Positions 1-9,584 of a DNA stretch of 64,000 nucleotides are shown here, in pieces. The stretch lies in contig NC_053389.1 in assembly GCF_905171765.1 (NCBI RefSeq), forward strand, positions 402,180,645 to 402,244,644, written 5' to 3'. The position numbers and the translations under genes are program-made. A model generated the notes under the pieces. It did not search any database, was not told the origin of the DNA, and was given only the letters and a program-made list of their open reading frames with translations. Position 1 is the stretch's first letter, and each line of letters begins with the position of its first letter. The stretch is from Bufo bufo (lineage: Eukaryota; Chordata; Amphibia; Anura; Bufonidae).

Positions 1-480
1 ACAGTAAAGCATCCTGAGACCATTCATGTGTGGGGTTGCTTCTCATCCAAGGAAGTGGGCTCGCTCGCAATTTTGCCCAAAAACACAGCCATGAATAAAG
101 AATGGTACCAAAACACCCTCCAACAGCAACTTCTTCCAACAATCCAACAACAGTTTGTTGAAGAACAATGCATTTTCCAGCACGATAGAGCACCGTGCCA
201 TAAGGCAAAAGTGATAACTAAGTGGCTCGGGGACCAAAACGTTGACATTTTGGGTCCATGGCCTGGAAACTCCCCAGATCTTAATCCCATTGAGAACTTG
301 TGGTCAATCCTCAAGAGGCGGGTGGACAAACAAAAACCCACTAATTCTGACAAACTCCAAGAAGTGATTATGAAAGAATGGGTTGCTATCAGTCAGGAAT
401 TGGCCCAGAAGTTGATTGAGAGCATGCCCAGTCGAATTGCAGAGGTCCTGAAAAAGAAGGGCCAACACTGCAAATACTGA
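1..480 (+). pseudogene. Tc1-like transposase, C-terminal part (truncated by window edge)
   Basis: About 159 codons are open from base 1 to a TGA at 478-480. They match the C-terminal half of a Tc1/mariner DD34E transposase, the nuclear cut-and-paste enzyme that nicks terminal repeats and inserts at TA. Visible landmarks are the second catalytic Asp in a QHDRAPCHK block (bases about 178-204) and the catalytic Glu in [11 protein letters not shown] (about 271-303). The helix-turn-helix and first Asp lie outside the window. No stop or frameshift interrupts the visible part, so this could be the end of an intact gene, but the missing half prevents judging it. The matching 3' terminal repeat follows directly. 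Confidence 0.9.
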
Positions 481-656
481 CTCTTTGCATAAATGTCATG
501 TAGTTGTCGATAAAAGCCTTTGAAACGTATGAAGTGCGTGTAATTATATTTCACTACATCACAGAAACAACTGAAACAAAGATCTAAAAGCAGTTTAGCA
601 GCAAACTTTGTGAAAACTAATATTTGTGTCATTCTCAAAACTTTTGGCCACGACTG
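1..656 (+). mobile_element. Tc1-like element #1, 3' part with terminal inverted repeat
   Basis: The transposase tail is followed by about 175 bp of AT-rich terminal repeat ending in CTTTTGGCCACGACTG at 656. A TA dinucleotide at 657-658 is the expected target duplication. The 5' end is outside the window. The element abuts a (TA)n tract, which fits Tc1 insertion preference. Confidence 0.85.
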
Positions 657-674
657 TATATGTATATATATATC

Positions 675-722
<48 letters not shown>
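657..722. repeat. (TA)n microsatellite
   Basis: This is an almost pure TA run with one CG interruption near 674. It sits between the Tc1 end and the left arm of the inverted duplication and probably provided the Tc1 target. Confidence 0.9.
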
Positions 723-724
<2 letters not shown>

Positions 725-848
725 AATTTTTGTTTATATCTACATAAACTGCAAACATCATTCAGTATTCCGGGCAAAGTCCCCGGCCATTACATAAATC
801 CCCCACACAATTTGCATGGGATTCAAGATTTTATATATAAAAAAAGGA

Positions 849-897
849 TGTATGTGTATGTATGTATGTATGTATGTATGTATGTATGTGTGTATGT
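849..897. repeat. (TATG)n microsatellite
   Basis: This is a short TATG/TGTG tandem run. The right arm has (TA)n and (TG)n runs at the equivalent position (about 5970-6020), so an ancestral simple repeat at this site expanded differently in each arm. Confidence 0.9.
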
Positions 898-1103
898 TCT
901 GCAAAAACTCAAAAACGCAGCCATCGATTTCAACGAAACTTGTTATACACATCCCTTCGCTACCTGGAAAGAAATCTTGCGGGGGTCTCGGCTCTCTAGG
1001 ACGTACAGTTTCCGAGATATTCCCCAAAAATGACCTGTATTATCCAATACAAGCCTGCAAGCCTTTCACTTAAATCCTAACTGCCAAATGACAGGCGATA
1101 TGG

Positions 1104-1180
1104 AGTTCACAGTTAAAGGGCCGTCACCGTGAAAGTCACTGTTAAAGGGGCGGTCACCATCAAAGTCACAGTTAAAGGGG
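1104..1180 (+). repeat. Short tandem repeat, unit about 30-32 bp, 2.5 copies
   Basis: The block cAGTTAAAGGGgCGGTCACC recurs near 1109, 1140 and 1171 with few changes. The opposite arm shows no array at the equivalent place (5760-5840), so the expansion is arm-specific. Confidence 0.6.
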
Positions 1181-1585
1181 AGACTTTAAGCCTCCCTCTA
1201 ATTATAAAGTGACCGTGACAACTAAATCAACAGGGAGGTAGGGCGGGCGGGCCACAAAAAAATGATATACCCAACATAACACCATCCAATCACCTCTTAT
1301 CTAATTTCTGAACTGTTGTTTGGTTTACCTAAACGTCAATAACCCAGTCACAATACCCTATAGGGCACCTTCCTAACAAATCCCATGTTACCTCATTCTA
1401 CCTTGTAACTTAGACTAGTTCTACCCATAACACTGTTTATTTGCTAACAAAATGAGGCAAATCCACTATTGGTATAATTCAGAATCCCATGAAGATTCCT
1501 CCATATAGGAATTTCTTGATCCTTACCTTTTGTTATGATTTCTGAGTTGTTTGTCTAAATTCTTAACATTGCGTCATTATTACAG

Positions 1586-1840
1586 GTCAACCCGTTCCCT
1601 CCGTCCGCCACCACAAAAAAACAACCAAAAAAAACTTAGAGGAGGTGCCCATGGAGGAGGAGGAGTGTGAGGAGCAGGCGGAGGGAGAAAATGTTGAGGC
1701 CACTTCCCCCCCCAGATGTTTGCGCGACGGAGGAAGTTGAGACAGAGGAGGAGGCCGGAACTTCCCATTCACCAGATTCTGCCCCCCCCCAGCTCCATAA
1801 GAGGAGGAGGAAGAGGTGGTCTACATCCCCCACCGGGAGG
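1586..1840 (+). pseudogene. Exon-like relic A, left copy (unknown acidic protein)
   Basis: A pyrimidine tract and acceptor AG end at 1585 and a GTAAAT donor begins at 1841. Both signals are conserved in the opposite copy at 5292 and 4917. Between them, one frame encodes a Lys-rich start followed by a Glu-rich stretch. A shift at the C-run near 1705-1712 leads into PDVCATEEVETEEEAGTSHS and a KRRRKR cluster. The right copy keeps the equivalents PDVCA, EAGPSHPPES and RWSTPPT. Conservation of splice signals and peptide blocks in two diverged copies supports former coding. I do not recognise the family. PIF/Harbinger second-protein genes can combine acidic linkers with a coiled coil, but that assignment is speculative. 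Confidence 0.4.
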
Positions 1841-2385
1841 GTAAATATGTGCACACATTACTATAATTTGGTATACATAACATATTCACAAGCTTCCCAC
1901 GATCCCCCCACCACCCTGCATTTCCGGAGCTGCAATGCACATGTGTAATGAATCTGAAAAATAGCAGCCCTTAGTTAACATGGCTGCCTGTTTAGCTGAG
2001 CAGCATTTGCACCCCGGTTCACAAATGTTTATGCCTGGGGGCAGAGTGTCTGTTGGTCCATAATAGACTGTCCCTCTGCGTCAAGTCACGTCCCGCTGAG
2101 GCCTACTCTTAATGGCCGGCCGTGAAGTTTTAAAAGTGGCAACAATGAGGGGACAACAGAAACTAGTGTATTAGGAAAATAAGAAAAATGTGACATACTC
2201 TGTAAACTACTGAAAAACTATTAAATAACCAAATAAATAACATTATACTCTATCCGAACTATCACTAAGAAAACCAAAATATAATTAACAAAAATACAGT
2301 ATCTATAGTTATTGTATTAAGATGGAAATAGGCAGTGTTTAAACACATACTACACACAATGCACTAATTATCTTGTAAGTAACCC

Positions 2386-2848
2386 TAAGGCCTCATGCAA
2401 ACGACCGTTGTGTGCATCCGCGGCCGTTGTTCCGTCTTCCGTTTTTTTCCACGGACCCATTGACTCTCAATGGGTCCGTGGAAAAATCGGAAAATGCACC
2501 GTTTGGCATCCGCGTCCGCTATCCGTGTTTCCAGTCTGTGAAAAAAATATGACCTGTCTTATTTTTTTAACGGACAACGATTCACGGACCCATTCAAGTC
2601 AATAGGTCCGTGAAAAATCACGGATGCACACAAGATTGTCATCCGCGTCCGTGATCCGTGTCTATGATCTGTGTCTGTTTTTTCCTATAATTTCAAAGGC
2701 AAACTTGATTTAGATTTATTTTTTTCATTTTTCATGTCCGTGGATCCTCCAAAAATCAAGGAAGGCCCACGGAAGAAAAAACGGACACGGAACAACGGAA
2801 ACCGTTTTTGCGGACCGCAAAAAAAACGTCCGTGTGCATGAGGCCTTA
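2386..2848. mobile_element. MITE-like element with TAAGGCCTCATGCA termini
   Basis: The element begins TAAGGCCTCATGCA at 2386 and ends in the inverse TGCATGAGGCCTTA at 2848. It contains several CGGAC/GTCCG-rich internal inverted repeats, such as CCACGGACCCATTGA facing TCAATGGGTCCGTGG at about 2448-2483. It is absent from the equivalent place in the right arm, so it inserted after the duplication. The TWA-like ends suggest a Harbinger-type MITE. The target duplication is not certain. Confidence 0.7.
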
Positions 2849-2932
2849 TTTAAATAAAAATAAAAAAAAGATTTTTTTTTCTGTTGTGAACAAGTGCATA
2901 AAGCACTTAGAAGAAAGTAAAAATAATTAATG

Positions 2933-3075
2933 AATGACATGGTGGAACTCAAAAAATTGCAGCATCGCGTCAATAAGAAGGTGCGGGAAATGGAGGAAAA
3001 GCACCTTCTCCAATTACAAAAAAAGGAACGACATATTATTGGAGCTCAAAAAGTTGCCCTAGAGGCATGTTTTCT
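2933..3075 (+). pseudogene. Exon-like relic B, left copy (coiled coil)
   Basis: An ATG at 2933 opens a short charged segment with the block KLQHRVNKKVREMEEKHLLQ and heptad-like Leu spacing. The minus-strand segment at 3486-3635 encodes a paralogous stretch (LHKLLQRVSKKVRKMDKR). The two match at VxKKVRxM. Finding the same coiled-coil coding in both arms is the best evidence that exon B was real. No catalytic residues are present. It may be the C-terminal coiled coil of the protein whose acidic part is exon A. Confidence 0.4.
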
Positions 3076-3485
3076 TATTTTTGTTATAAATACCTTTTTT
3101 CAGTTTGATAACGCGTGCTTTCGTTTTTTATAATGTAATGTTACGGAATGTGTGCAGCAAGTTTGTTCCCAGGAATGGGCCCCCACCAGACCGGGACAAC
3201 ACCAAAAATTAACCAAGACACCTCTGACAGCATCATCTTGTAGGTGTGCAGCAGGAATAGGCTAACATTAAAAAAATACACTATTTGACTTTCTAAAATT
3301 TTTGTTTCAATAAATAATTCTTTTTTTAAACAACAAGAAAAAGAAGTACAAACTACACACGACACGTTCCTCCGATTGCTAGAACTTTCAAGATCGGGCA
3401 CATCAAGTCTGTGGCAGATAAATATTTTTAATAACATTTTAACAATAACAATTTACATCATTTTAACAATAACTGTCCTTTCAGG
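3076..3485. other. Axis region between the two arms, no gene assigned
   Basis: This is AT-rich sequence between the two B exons. A 15-bp unit (CATTTTAACAATAAC) is duplicated at about 3434-3448 and 3459-3473. A short plus-strand open stretch near 3330-3430 could be another eroded exon, but I see no matching copy in the other arm, so I leave it unassigned. Confidence 0.4.
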
Positions 3486-3635
3486 CTACTTTGTTAGTTT
3501 GTCATGGAAATCCACTAAATCTTTCATTATTTGACGGTTCCTCTTATCCATCTTCCGAACCTTCTTCGAAACCCGCTGTAGCAGCTTATGGAGAGCCAAT
3601 TGATCCTTTAGATGCTCCTTCTGGAACTTGGCCAT
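3486..3635 (-). pseudogene. Exon-like relic B, right copy (coiled coil)
   Basis: On the minus strand an ATG at 3635-3633 opens 49 codons ending at a TAG (3488-3486). The product is Lys/Leu-rich with the block LLQRVSKKVRKMDKRNRQ, similar to exon B of the left arm. It ends in a natural-looking stop, while the left copy reads on. The position relative to exon A (minus strand, 4917-5292) gives the same A-then-B order as the left arm. Confidence 0.4.
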
Positions 3636-3872
3636 TCGTTTATGCCAATTATAGATTACTGTATGTATAAAATAAAATATTAATGCAATTTCGTTTAGCA
3701 GACAATTAGTGCATTGTGTGGAGTAGGTGTATAAACACTTCAGATTTACATCAAAATCCAGAAGTTACACATGTTTATGGTCATTATAGTGTTTTTTGGA
3801 TTAGAGATAGTTCGGATACAGTTTTATGTTATTTTTTGGGGTATTTTTTATTTTTTTAGCTACTTTAGACAC

Positions 3873-4223
3873 GCCACTTGCACACGACCGTATGCCCTTT
3901 GAGACATACGGTCCATGAGCATGCCATATGTCCCGGAGCAGCATACATCGTGCACACGGGAGCGCACAGCAGCAGAGGTTACTATGATACTCTCCGCATC
4001 GTCCGCCCGTGGGACTATAGTCCTGTGTTCATATGAGTGCAGGACAATCATCCCGCAGGTGACCGATGCACACAGCATCAATAGTAACCTATGGTTAATA
4101 TACATTATTGGCATAGTAACCTATGATGATGCGTGCTCCCGTGCGCATGTTGTATGCCGCTCCGGGACATAGGGCATGCTCATGGACCGTATGTCTCGGA
4201 GGGAATACGATCGTGTGCAAGGG
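3873..4223. mobile_element. Foldback MITE with ~100-bp inverted arms
   Basis: The left arm starts near 3876 (ACTTGCACACGACCGTAT). The right arm ends near 4221 (ATACGATCGTGTGCAAG). The arms stay complementary through the CATACGGTCCATGAGCATGCC block and the GTGCACACGGGAGC block, leaving a central spacer around 4000-4110. It lies only in the right arm of the inverted duplication. There is no coding capacity. Confidence 0.75.
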
Positions 4224-4227
4224 ACCT

Positions 4228-4534
4228 TAGGCTACATGCACATGACCGTTGTGTGTTTTGCATGGCGCGTAAATGGTGTATCTGAAAAACCCGTAAAGGC
4301 TTTGCTGTGTGTTATGCAATTAGCGTATCTGCCCAGACAGCCATTTCAATAACTGCATATTCTTGTTCGCAAAACGGACAACAATAGGACAGGTAATATT
4401 TTTTCTAGGCACCACATAATGGAGCTAAAGATGGGGACAGCACACGGATTGCAGACCGCATCTTTTTCGGCACCATGGAATTGAATGGGTCCATATCCAA
4501 GCTGTAAAAACTGCGGTTTGGATGAGGACCTAAA
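4228..4534. mobile_element. Second small inverted-repeat element, boundaries uncertain
   Basis: It starts TTAGGCTACATGCACATGACCG and carries an inverse CAACGGTCATG copy near 4537-4547, resembling the ends of the 2386-2848 element. It directly follows the 3873-4223 foldback. The two may be related elements in tandem or one compound unit. Confidence 0.4.
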
Positions 4535-4916
4535 CAACGGTCATGCTCCGAATGGAAGGGTGCATTTCTGTTTCTTTATAGTAAGGTAGTTTATGTTGAC
4601 CCCCTCATTGTAGGGACTTATAAACAATTACCAACCAGCCAATTTACTAGTAAGCCGCAGCGGGAAGTGACTGGATGCACAGGGACACACTATTATAAAA
4701 CAACAAACCCCCAGGCCCCAGGCATATTCACTTGCTAACTGGGGTGCAAAGGCTGCTCAGGTAAACAGGCAGCCATGTTAACTAAGGTCGGCTATAATTT
4801 AGATTTCTTACACATGTGCATTTTAGCTCGAGACTTGAAAGGGGGGCAGGGGGATCAGGCGATGCATGTGAACATATTATGTATACAGAATTATTTTGAT
4901 GTGTACACATATTTAC

Positions 4917-5292
4917 CCTCCTGGTGGGGGGTGTAGACCACCTCTCTTCCTCCTCTTCTTCTTGACCTGGGTGGTTAGATTCTGGTGGATGAGAAGGTCC
5001 GGCCTCCTCCGTCTTGACTTCCACCATTGCGCATACATCAGGGACTGCAGATATCAGGGAATGAAGTGCAGAAATCATGGGGGGAAGTGCAGACATCAGG
5101 GGGGAAAATGAAGACATCAGGGGGGGAACTGAAGACATCAGGGGGGGAAGTGGCCAGGACATTTGCAGAGGCTGGAATTTCTGGCCTGCTCTCGATCCGA
5201 CTGCTCCTCCGACTCTTCGTCCATCGACACCTGCACCATGTTCACAACAGGCCTTTTTGGTCTTCGTCGTTTTGTCGATGGAACAGGAAGCC
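4917..5292 (-). pseudogene. Exon-like relic A, right copy, with internal tandem expansion
   Basis: On the minus strand an acceptor AG precedes 5292 and a GTAAAT donor follows 4917, as in the left copy. The first part reads STKRRRPKRP and then acidic residues in one frame. A 21-24 bp unit is then repeated about five times at 5040-5150, encoding PPDV-type or PLMS-type repeats depending on frame. The last part carries PDVCAMVEVKTEEAG and poly-Glu. The left copy has a single PDVCA unit, so the array grew only here. It may never have been translated as one frame in this state. The family is not recognised. Confidence 0.4.
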
Positions 5293-5987
5293 CTGTAAAT
5301 AATCACACAATGTTAAGAATTTAGACCAAAAACTCAGAATTTATAACAAAGTAATAGATCAAGAAATTCAGAGATGTATTGATCTGCTTGGGATTATGAT
5401 TATCCACATGGTGTATTTTCCTCAATTTGTGGTTTTATAATATGCCAAAACTAGTGTTATAGATGGGTAGAACTAGTTGAAGTTACAAGGTACGATGAGT
5501 TAACACGGGAATTTGTTAGGAGGATGTGCTATAGGGTATTGTGGCTGGGTTATTGACGGTTTGGGGAACTAAACAACAGTTCTGCAATTAGATACAGGGT
5601 TATTGGATGGTGTTATGTTGGGTAAGTTACTTTTGGTGGCTGCCAGCGTTATACTGTCTGCCAAGCCACATATTCATGATCTGCAGCCTTTCCACCCTCA
5701 CTCCCTGTTGACTTAGTTGTCACAGTCACTTATTAGAAGGAGGGTTAAACTCGCTTGCCGAGAGCTGGTGACTGGTGAGCGGACTTGATTGTTAAATTCT
5801 ATTTATCCACAGTTTATCTCAGGTCTATTCAGCGGTTAATGCTAGTCTTCCATGTAAAATCAACAGTATACATCACTAATGTCTGATCTCCCATACCTTC
5901 CCCCTAATACAATCTTAACCTCTCATATAGTATTGAATTATTGGTTTATGAGGTGAATTTACTAGTGTGTGTGTGTGTGTGTACATA

Positions 5988-6022
<35 letters not shown>

Positions 6023-6296
6023 TCTGTAATCCCATGCAAATTATGAGGGGGATGTATGTAATGGACGGGTCCTTTCACCGGAATACTGAAAGATGTTTGC
6101 TGTTGATGTATATATAAACAACAAGACGTAAATATATTTATGTGTGTGTGAAACATATGAAATCATCCGGTGACATCATACATGGGTCCCGCGCTGTGTG
6201 TATAACTCTATATATGTATACAATCACAGCGAGGGAGAGATGTATGACGTAACCAGATGATTTTGTACATGTCAAAACCGGTATTAAGTAATAATT

Positions 6297-6871
6297 TGTG
6301 ATGAAACCCCTGTTTTATGAATGCCCAGACTCTTGTATTTTGTCTACTGTTCATGTAGTTAACCCTATTTCGCCCTTTAAATGTAAGCCACCTTATCTGC
6401 CTGTGACACGGTTAGCGAACACAATGGACATTAGCGAACACAATGGATATTGCCCGTCACACAATCCACAAACACAATGGATATTGCCTGTGATACATTT
6501 AGCAAACACAATGGTCTTAGTCATCGACCACATGGAACTATGTCCGGCCCCTTTATCCAATTATCTCCAGGATAAAGAGGAGAAATTTTACTGTTCATGT
6601 GGGAGTGTGATATATCTTACTGTATATTGATTGGTCACTGTATTTTGTGTGCCTGTTCCCCACAAGGGCCCCGTGTGAGTAACCCTTGCAGGAGGTCTTG
6701 ACAAAAGGCTGAGCTGTGGCCATCAATAAAGTTGATAGTTTTTACCCCCTTCCGGAAGTCCTGTTTGTGGGGGATTGGGAGCTATATATTCACAACACCT
6801 TCGGATTTACTTGATTTTTGGGAGACGCTGTATGGATTTACTCAGCTGGAGTGTAAGATATCCGTAACAAG
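6297..6871 (+). mobile_element. Possible solo LTR
   Basis: The segment begins TGTGATGAAACCCC and can be read to a final ACA near 6871. It contains an enhancer-like cluster of AACACAATGG repeats (about 6418-6514) and an AATAAA at about 6725 followed by a CTTCCGGAAGTCC stretch. That order (repeat-rich U3, polyadenylation signal, short U5) is typical of retroviral or retrotransposon LTRs. No flanking target duplication is clear and no internal region accompanies it. It could also be an unrelated repeat. Confidence 0.35.
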
Positions 6872-8253
6872 AATAAAATACGGATGTGGTAAAGTTGCAT
6901 ACTTTATAAGACATATTATGTAAACTAAATGAAATGCTATGCGTCAAGATTTTTTTTTTATGGATTTTGTTTCAAGAAAACGTGATGAGTTAATAAATTT
7001 GATTTGAGAGGTAGTGTGTTAACCCTACTACATCTGTACAGATTAGTAGCATTACTGTATATATACATTACAGAGTGTTGTAGAGAGAGGGACCAAATTC
7101 ATGTAAGCATTGTTCCTAGGCATAATCGCTTACTATACTCTACTACTCGATCATAGTTTAGCCGCTTGATGTCATGCAATTTTTTTGGGATGGCTGGTAT
7201 TTCATGCCGCACTCCATATTTTGCATATAATTCAGATTGAAGAGACAGTACTATTTCCATTTTGTCCTTTCTTTTCGTGGTCCGGTCATATCCCCGAAGA
7301 AGAAATTGCTGATGGATAAAGATGAAAGCATATATTCAAAACATTTTTAGTATACCACATATTAAACATATATCCGGAAAGAAAAAAAATTACATTTTGA
7401 AAGTTAAATTGAAATTTTCATGTTACTGTTAAGAATCCTGATTATATTGAGATTCTATGTGTGTGGGCTCTGACAAATCGGATATTGCCCAAGTAAGCTG
7501 AGATGTACCTGTCTTGTTAAGACACGGTACCGTATGTGTTGTATAGCTAGTTCGCGTCACCGGGTGCACCCTGTGTAGCGCAAAATGAACCGGGAGAACC
7601 TTACATTCAGACTAAAAAAGCTCTTGGTCATAAAATAGAATCTCTATATATATTGTGTGTGTGTTATATAATGTGTGGTATATATTTGGTGGCAGGAAAA
7701 TTGATGTGCTATGTGCATGTGATAGAGTTTTTCCATGGACCATACATACATGCTACTAACATCGTGCACCGACGAAACAAGAATGCTAATTTCACCAATT
7801 TGCAATATATACTGTAACCAGTTAAAATGTGTTGAATTGAATTTCTGACAAAAAAATAATAAAAAATCGTATCAATATAGATAATAATCGCATCTACGAA
7901 CAATCATTGTGCTGCATGCAATATGTACAAAAACAACATATATGCTTTAAGAGAATATTACTTACAGTTAATATAATGTTGTCCTCATCTCTCTCAAATA
8001 CATCTCTGAACTATGATGTACTTCCAGTAGTCATTGTATTCATTCACTTGTAAAGTTCAATCAACTAATGATGAATGCTTGATGAAGGGTAGTTCACACT
8101 GGTCACAGTCACTGGGCAGTTTGAATACTGTAAATTTTGTCAGATGCTTTTTCACGCAAGTTTACGCTCCCCACTTTATTAAAATTTGGGAAAGCAACAG
8201 CAAATATAATCGAATATTATTAAAAAAAATATATATTTTAAATTACAATTTCG
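6872..8253. other. AT-rich stretch, no gene or element recognised
   Basis: Only short shadow ORFs are present. Short TA and TG runs occur near 7060, 7645 and 8235. Neither strand shows a domain, terminal repeat or RNA gene signature that I can name. Confidence 0.6.
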
Positions 8254-8356
8254 AGGGGGCGGAGCTAGCCGCGTCAAAAAATGTCCACTTGACCCGTGAG
8301 CTCCTCACAGCAGCACTTACATATAGCTATTTTACGGGTTCCCACCTCGCTTCACC

Positions 8357-8692
8357 ATGGGAAAACCTACCAAAGAGAAGTCCAAGGAGACCCAGATGAC
8401 TCCTAAGCATGCCAAAGGACAATCGGACCTGGACAAGTACCTGAAAAATAAACTATCCTCACCGTCTGCAAGATCCAAGATGGCGCAGGAGGCAGCCGCC
8501 GCAATGAACTACACAGAGGACTCTGATGACGAGGGTTCCTATACTCCGTCGGAGACGCACAGCGAACTAGGCTCGATACCTATCACTAGAGCCTTCCTCA
8601 AGGAGTCCCTAGCTCTGGCTTTTGAACCCGTTCTGAAGGAACTCTCAGCTATTAAAACGGAGTTCAAACAAACGGGATACAGAGTGGCTTAA
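8357..8692 (+). pseudogene. LINE-1a ORF1, N-terminal remnant
   Basis: An ATG at 8357 in good context opens 111 codons: a Lys-rich start, an acidic Ser segment (EDSDDEGSYTPSETHSE) and a helical tail. L1-type ORF1 proteins are RNA-binding chaperones with a coiled coil, an RRM-like domain and a C-terminal domain, usually about 300-350 residues. Here everything after the first third is missing. The frame ends where a 26-bp segment (CAGAGTGG..TTAATAAGTTTG) is tandemly duplicated at about 8680-8730, which marks the deletion scar. Compare LINE-2a, where the coiled coil and RRM-like part survive. Confidence 0.65.
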
Positions 8693-9584
8693 TAAGTTTG
8701 GTTTACAGAGTGGTTTAATAAGTTTGAGTCCATCTTCTGTGACATATATTTTTTGCTGCCATAATTTTATGTTGGCATCTGTGACTCTCACTACTACCAT
8801 CGCCTCCTTAACACTATCACGCCTTCCCCTTATTTTAGGCCAACTAAATCGAGATGTGATGGGGGAATGAGCTGTCACCTCCTTTAATGTATAACACTCT
8901 AATCCTAAGTGTTATCTGTCCCTACAAGACCTTATTTATCTTTTAATTGAAAGATTTGACTTGCTCTATACAAGGGGGTGATGGTGGAGTTATTTTCTCC
9001 CTTAGTTAAGGGAGTGTATAAGTTATTAAGTACTTGGTCTCCCTTACTTTATTTTAATTTAATTTAATTTAACGGCTGTCCCTCTGGTTTTCTCCTCATC
9101 TCACTGTACTGGTTGGAATGCCCATGAAATCAATAGAACATCTCAGCTATCAATTGAGTGGGAATCCACAGCTTTGACGCTGGCTGGAGAGGGTGGAATA
9201 ACCCTTGGTATGCAAGCCTTTGCTATTTGTTTTCTTCCCCCCCTCTCCTCCCGGATTGTCTTAAAAAGCAGGTGCTGAGGGGCTCACTCAGGCTTTGTGT
9301 ATCTCACAGTACTCCTCCCTCACTCTAACCCTTATACTTTCTTTTCTCGACTTTATAACTTAATTTATCCATCTCCCTACCTTAGGAGGTTCTCTTCCTT
9401 TTACCTCTCTGTATTTCCCCCCTTGCAGGAGGTTACTACTCTGTTATGATTTATTTGAGTATTAACATGCTCGATTCTGTGCTTATTGTTCTGTATATAG
9501 TTTCTCAAGGCGGGTTCGGTGTCCAGAAACATTTATCTCACTGGGATGTATCTTCCTCCATTGCTCTGCAACGACCCATTTACT
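8693..9584 (+). other. LINE-1a inter-ORF region
   Basis: Noncoding, pyrimidine-rich sequence between the ORF1 scar and the ORF2 start, including (TTTAA)n at about 9053-9074. An alternative in-frame ATG at 9519 lies upstream of the conserved endonuclease start. No other feature is seen. Confidence 0.6.

Larger units (their letters stand above)
729..3485 (+). repeat. Left arm of large inverted duplication (ends around the axis)
   Basis: Read on the plus strand, this arm aligns by eye with the minus strand of about 3486-6122. Matching blocks in order are about 730-825 with 6025-6122, 1190-1255 with 5650-5760, 1264-1640 with 5290-5630, 1586-1860 with 4900-5292, 1965-2160 with 4605-4790, and 2240-2385 with 3660-3830. 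Identity looks roughly 70-85 percent. The arm carries a private insertion at 2386-2848. The two arms run tail to tail. Whether they are two copies of one transposon or an inverted duplication of a gene-bearing segment is unresolved. Confidence 0.75.
3486..6122 (-). repeat. Right arm of large inverted duplication
   Basis: This is the minus-strand counterpart of 729-3485. It contains two private small inverted-repeat elements (3873-4223 and about 4228-4534), and its exon A has a private internal tandem expansion at 5040-5150. Simple TG/TA repeats at 5968-6020 correspond to the TATG and TA tracts of the left arm. The outer end at about 6122 matches the left outer end at about 729. Confidence 0.75.

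Noticed and set aside
393..1073. ORFs of about 60-135 codons over the TA and TATG tracts
   Set aside because: Poly-(Tyr-Ile) and Tyr-Val-Cys-Met peptides are translations of microsatellites.
6298..6630. 110-codon ORF with repeated NTM and HNG-type peptides
   Set aside because: The repeats reflect the AACACAATGG enhancer-like cluster. No domain or codon signal supports translation.
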